64,000 bases of DNA, from assembly GCA_914767715.1 (NCBI GenBank), contig OU612066.1, positions 503,001 through 567,000 of the forward strand, written 5' to 3'. How positions within the stretch are numbered: position 1 is the first letter of the stretch; each line of letters starts with the position of its first letter. Below are positions 60,642 through 64,000 of this stretch, one piece after another. Under the pieces are notes generated by a model. It did no database searches. It saw nothing but the letters and a program-made list of their open reading frames with translations, and had not been told where the DNA came from. The translations under genes and the position numbers were made by a program. Source of the stretch: Membranipora membranacea. Taxonomy: Eukaryota > Bryozoa > Gymnolaemata > Cheilostomatida > Membraniporidae.

Positions 60642-63600
60642 TTAGTATATAAAGTCAGACTCATGTCGGGCCACATGGTGCAGGGCGTTAGAGTGATCGT
60701 TGATGAATCGAGAGTGGAGTGGTGATGTCTGAGATCTCTGATGCATCAGCCTCTTCTTTCTCTGAGCGTACACTTTAAGGTTTATATTTGGCTTCTGTAC
60801 AGTAGCGTAATGGTTAGGAAGGTGATACCAAGCTGATAGGTGTACTGGTGGATCATTGATTGAGGGTACCACATGCCCCGCCACACTGTATACATCACAG
60901 TTAGGTCCAAGGGTTACGGTATTTAGGTTCTTGTGAATGGTATGAGGTCCTATATTATGACATTTATGTACTTGTATTTTGGTGCTGAATGGGGTGTGCT
61001 TTGGTGCTGGCGCTATTCGCGGTCTTGTAGTGCTTGAGTATTTCTCTAAGACTGAGCTCCTGCAAGAGTAGGTGCTAAGGCGACTAGGGGCTGTCATATC
61101 ATCCCTTCCATATTGCATGTTCTCTCTTGTGTAACTCCTATAGGTTCTGGGACTATTGGATGTGGTTGATAGTCCGGGTTGATCACCAGAATCTTTGGTA
61201 ATAAGCTGCTCATGGTTTGGGTTGGCTGGTCGAGTAACTGGCTTTGATACTGGTCTGTTTTGTTGGTATTCCGCCGTTTTAGTAGGTGCTGTTTTCGGCC
61301 TTTCAATCAAAGCTTTATATAAACGACTCTCACTTCTTGGGTTCTCTATGGTAAATGCACTCATAGGCCGATTACTTTGGCTTTTCCCCCTAGAAGCCAT
61401 AGAGCGCTGTTTTCTCTCCAGTCGTTGACTATACTCCATCAAGGCTTTCTCATGCATTGAAAGCTGACTAAATGGTAGTTTGGCTGATCTTTGATCGATG
61501 GGCTTTGCAACTCCGAACTCGTATTGTCCAAGTTGGAGGGAGATCTCCAAATCATTTAACATGTACACGACTAGTTTGGTGCTCTCATTCTCATTACCTG
61601 TAATGATAGGTTTGATGTTATATCCATATATAACAAGTGCAGTGTTCCTAACTTAATCATCAATTCCAGTAAGTTGTTCTCAGGAGCAGTTTTGGTAAAG
61701 AAGTATATGATCTTAATACAGTGAAGAGTAGTTTTTACTTACTTACTAAGTGTCTACGAGGTGATTTCTTAATATTATATATCTTATTATAACTTGTAAC
61801 TTATATCTAATTGTTATACAGCTCACCTAGTTTATGGGTTCTGATATCTAAGCAGTCTTGGAGAAGCTCGACAGCTTCTTTCTTTCTGGTTTTGCTGCCT
61901 TGTTTCTGTATGAGGAATGCTAACTGAAACAGACTGTCAGCCGTGAGTAAACTTTGTGAGTCCCGCTCACGTCGGATATTCAGCGCTTTCCATAAATACT
62001 CCTCGGCTGCCACATAATCACTACGCAACATATAACAATAATATATGTTAGATTAACCTCAGTGAATGAGATCTCTGACTGACCCCGAGTCTGCTTCTTC
62101 AGTAACATAATGTCTTTGATGGACAATAAACAAAGAAAACCGAAAATGTGTGTGAATATTGTGTGTATACATAGCATACAGGAAGTTGCGCTGGAATAAA
62201 AATTGCAGATGCTAGCGTTTTCATTTTTTCTTACATTCATGTTTACCAAGGTAAGACCTTAGACTTCAGGACAATTTAACACACTTTGAGCCTTGCCCGT
62301 TATTATATAAATTTACTAAAACCTCTTGCTTCAAATCAACCTGATATGGCACAAGTCAAGACTCATCAAACCTAGAAACGCTAATTTTATCCCTACAATA
62401 AACACACTTCTACTCTCCTAACACCAGCAAGTTTTTCCCAAACTCCCTCCTAACACTGAGGAAAAGGAATGCTATCATAGTGGATAGCCATGTAGTTGTC
62501 TTCTCTCGTCACATGAAGTGATAACTCCAGAATTACACAGATACACACATGGCAGTAAGTCTAAGATGTGATTGGATGAGGCATTTGTTGGGGTTTAAAG
62601 GACTGATTTAAATGCCTGATTGACTCGGCTGATATTTAAGTTTGAACTCCTATTTGAGTTTTTTTTCATTTTTCTTTTTCATAGAGTTTTGCCGCTAATA
62701 TTTCATCCTACGTTCACATTTCCGAATAAGCTGAATGGGTTATTTTCTCGGTGTTGTTGACTTGCTTTTCATTATTTATAATCTTCAAGTGGATCTGAGG
62801 GGCGGGGGCTTCTAGAGACTCACTTTGTTTGTCTGTTTTCTTCTTCTGATAAAAGTTTGCCAAGGCTGTGGCAGATCTCAGCAACTACTGGATGCATTGT
62901 CCCGAACCAGAGCTCAAAATACTCCAGGCACTGGCTCAGGTAAGTAGTGGCCTCGGTGAAGCACCGCTGGGTAACTCTACAATATCAATAATGTTAGATT
63001 TTGTTGTAATAATTAACAATTAGATATATCAGTTTTGCCTGCATTTCAAGTTGCAACCAACATACTGGCAAGCCAACGCTGACTAGAGGGGAGGGTAACT
63101 CCATATGCAAGCAGCTTGTTCTCATTAAAAATCTGTCCACTTATTATATAGCATACTGAGCGCACAGTGAAATAATTCGTAATTCTGTTCTAGCAAGGAG
63201 TTACTCCTTGGTTCTAGCCATGTGTTTATAACCTGATACCATCAGATAATTATCAAAACTTAAACTTACCAGTAAGCAGAAACATGAAAGAGATAGATTG
63301 ATAAGACAATAAATTCTGGTTGATTGCTCAATGGTCATTTATATATTGCACGCTGAAATACATGTATCCTCTGCTATTAAGACTTCCCATTTACCTGAGC
63401 AGCGCTAGTTTGAAGAGAGTATAGTTAACTCCGGGTGTACATGTCAGCTCCTTCATACCTATTGTAGCCTCATCTATGAACCCCTGAGCGCGAGGTAACT
63501 CACCAGATCGGATACATATCTCACTCATACCAATCTTCAGCTTAGCTGTTAAATATCAGACATAGACACAGTGTAATCTAAGGAGACACTGGACATCAAA

Positions 63601-64000
63601 GCACACCATGAAATGAGAGGATCATACATCAACATACACACCAGATCATGTTTATTATCAGAAAGATGTAAGTATTCTGTGCATGTGCAGCTCTGAGGCA
63701 TGAGCTGATCTCTGTGAAACTGAGTCTCGGATTTGGAAGCCACCTGATTAGCTACCTGCTCCTTGTGGTCACATGGTCCCTCATGCGCATAAAATCCAGT
63801 TTTATTAGTTATGTTCTCATGCCATTATCGAGCAGGTTTGGATTCTTGTCTCGTTTCACATTCCCGAACAGATTTCGAAAAGTTACGATGTCTTAATGTG
63901 AACAAACATTGATATCAAACTCCATAAGGGCGTCTTCAGCTGAAAACCATCTTCTCCTACGCGGTAGTATATGAGAGAATTACCTTTGATATAAGATGTT
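60642..64000 (-). CDS. TPR-repeat protein, C-terminal part (gene continues beyond window)
   Basis: Partial gene on -, 5' end outside the window. Exons (-): 64000-63984 (partial), 63545-63395, 62976-62824, 62020-61827, 61597-60642. All internal junctions are in phase. The first exons form helical TPR-like pairs: KLKIGMSEICIRSGELPRAQ, FTEATTYLSQCLEYFELWFG, then YVAAEEYLWKALNIRRER and KKEAVELLQDCLDIRTHKLG. This spacing is typical of the long-TPR group seen in kinesin light chain/nephrocystin-3/TTC proteins. The last exon is a disordered Ser/Arg/Pro-rich tail of about 300 residues with a more conserved-looking SAWYHLPNHYATVQKPN. A cilia-associated TTC protein is possible, but no symbol can be assigned. 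Intron 62021-62823 shows no exon. Confidence 0.75.

Overview
The window is nuclear DNA from an invertebrate animal, most likely a lophotrochozoan (mollusc-like). It is AT-rich, its genes are split into many short GT-AG exons, and it is full of minisatellites, SINE/LINE remains and foldback elements. The best taxonomic clue is a nuclear receptor with two tandem DNA-binding domains (2DBD-NR), a class known mainly from protostomes such as molluscs and flatworms. No prokaryotic operon, CRISPR array or rRNA gene is present.

Layout. 862-9081 (+): 12-exon 2DBD-NR with a different tandem repeat in most of its larger introns and a Gln-rich in-frame tract after the stop. 11546-12246 (+): an unidentified two-exon candidate. 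13982-18688 (+): Golgi carbohydrate sulfotransferase (CHST8-14 type). 18689-24449: gene-poor, with a 280-bp-scale repeat, SINE and LINE 3' remains. 24450-27089 (-): C2H2 zinc-finger gene with two coding minisatellites; a broken paralogue lies divergently at 31194-31985 (+). Between them are a palindrome, a small foldback repeat and a 1.34-kb element with roughly 130-bp inverted arms. 33311-37722 (+): complete Toll-like receptor gene. 38182-42415 (-): VAT1-like quinone oxidoreductase-family gene with a TA-flanked MITE in intron 1. 44200-48562 (+): nearly full-length but decayed LINE. 51409-55961 (+): mitochondrial cytochrome c1. 56677-58872 (+): TMEM101. 60642-64000 (-): 3' part of a TPR-protein gene running off the window.

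The genes are not functionally linked; this is an ordinary animal neighbourhood of housekeeping, signalling and innate-immune genes. Exons were built by hand from splice signals, phase continuity and family resemblance. For the NR (748 aa), sulfotransferase (324 aa), TLR (944 aa), VAT1 (360 aa), CYC1 (295 aa) and TMEM101 (284 aa), every junction closes in phase. The observations most worth a second look are the post-stop Gln-rich reading frame of the receptor, its expanded D-box, the intron minisatellite that copies an exon end together with its 5' splice site about 33 times, and the inverted zinc-finger pair.
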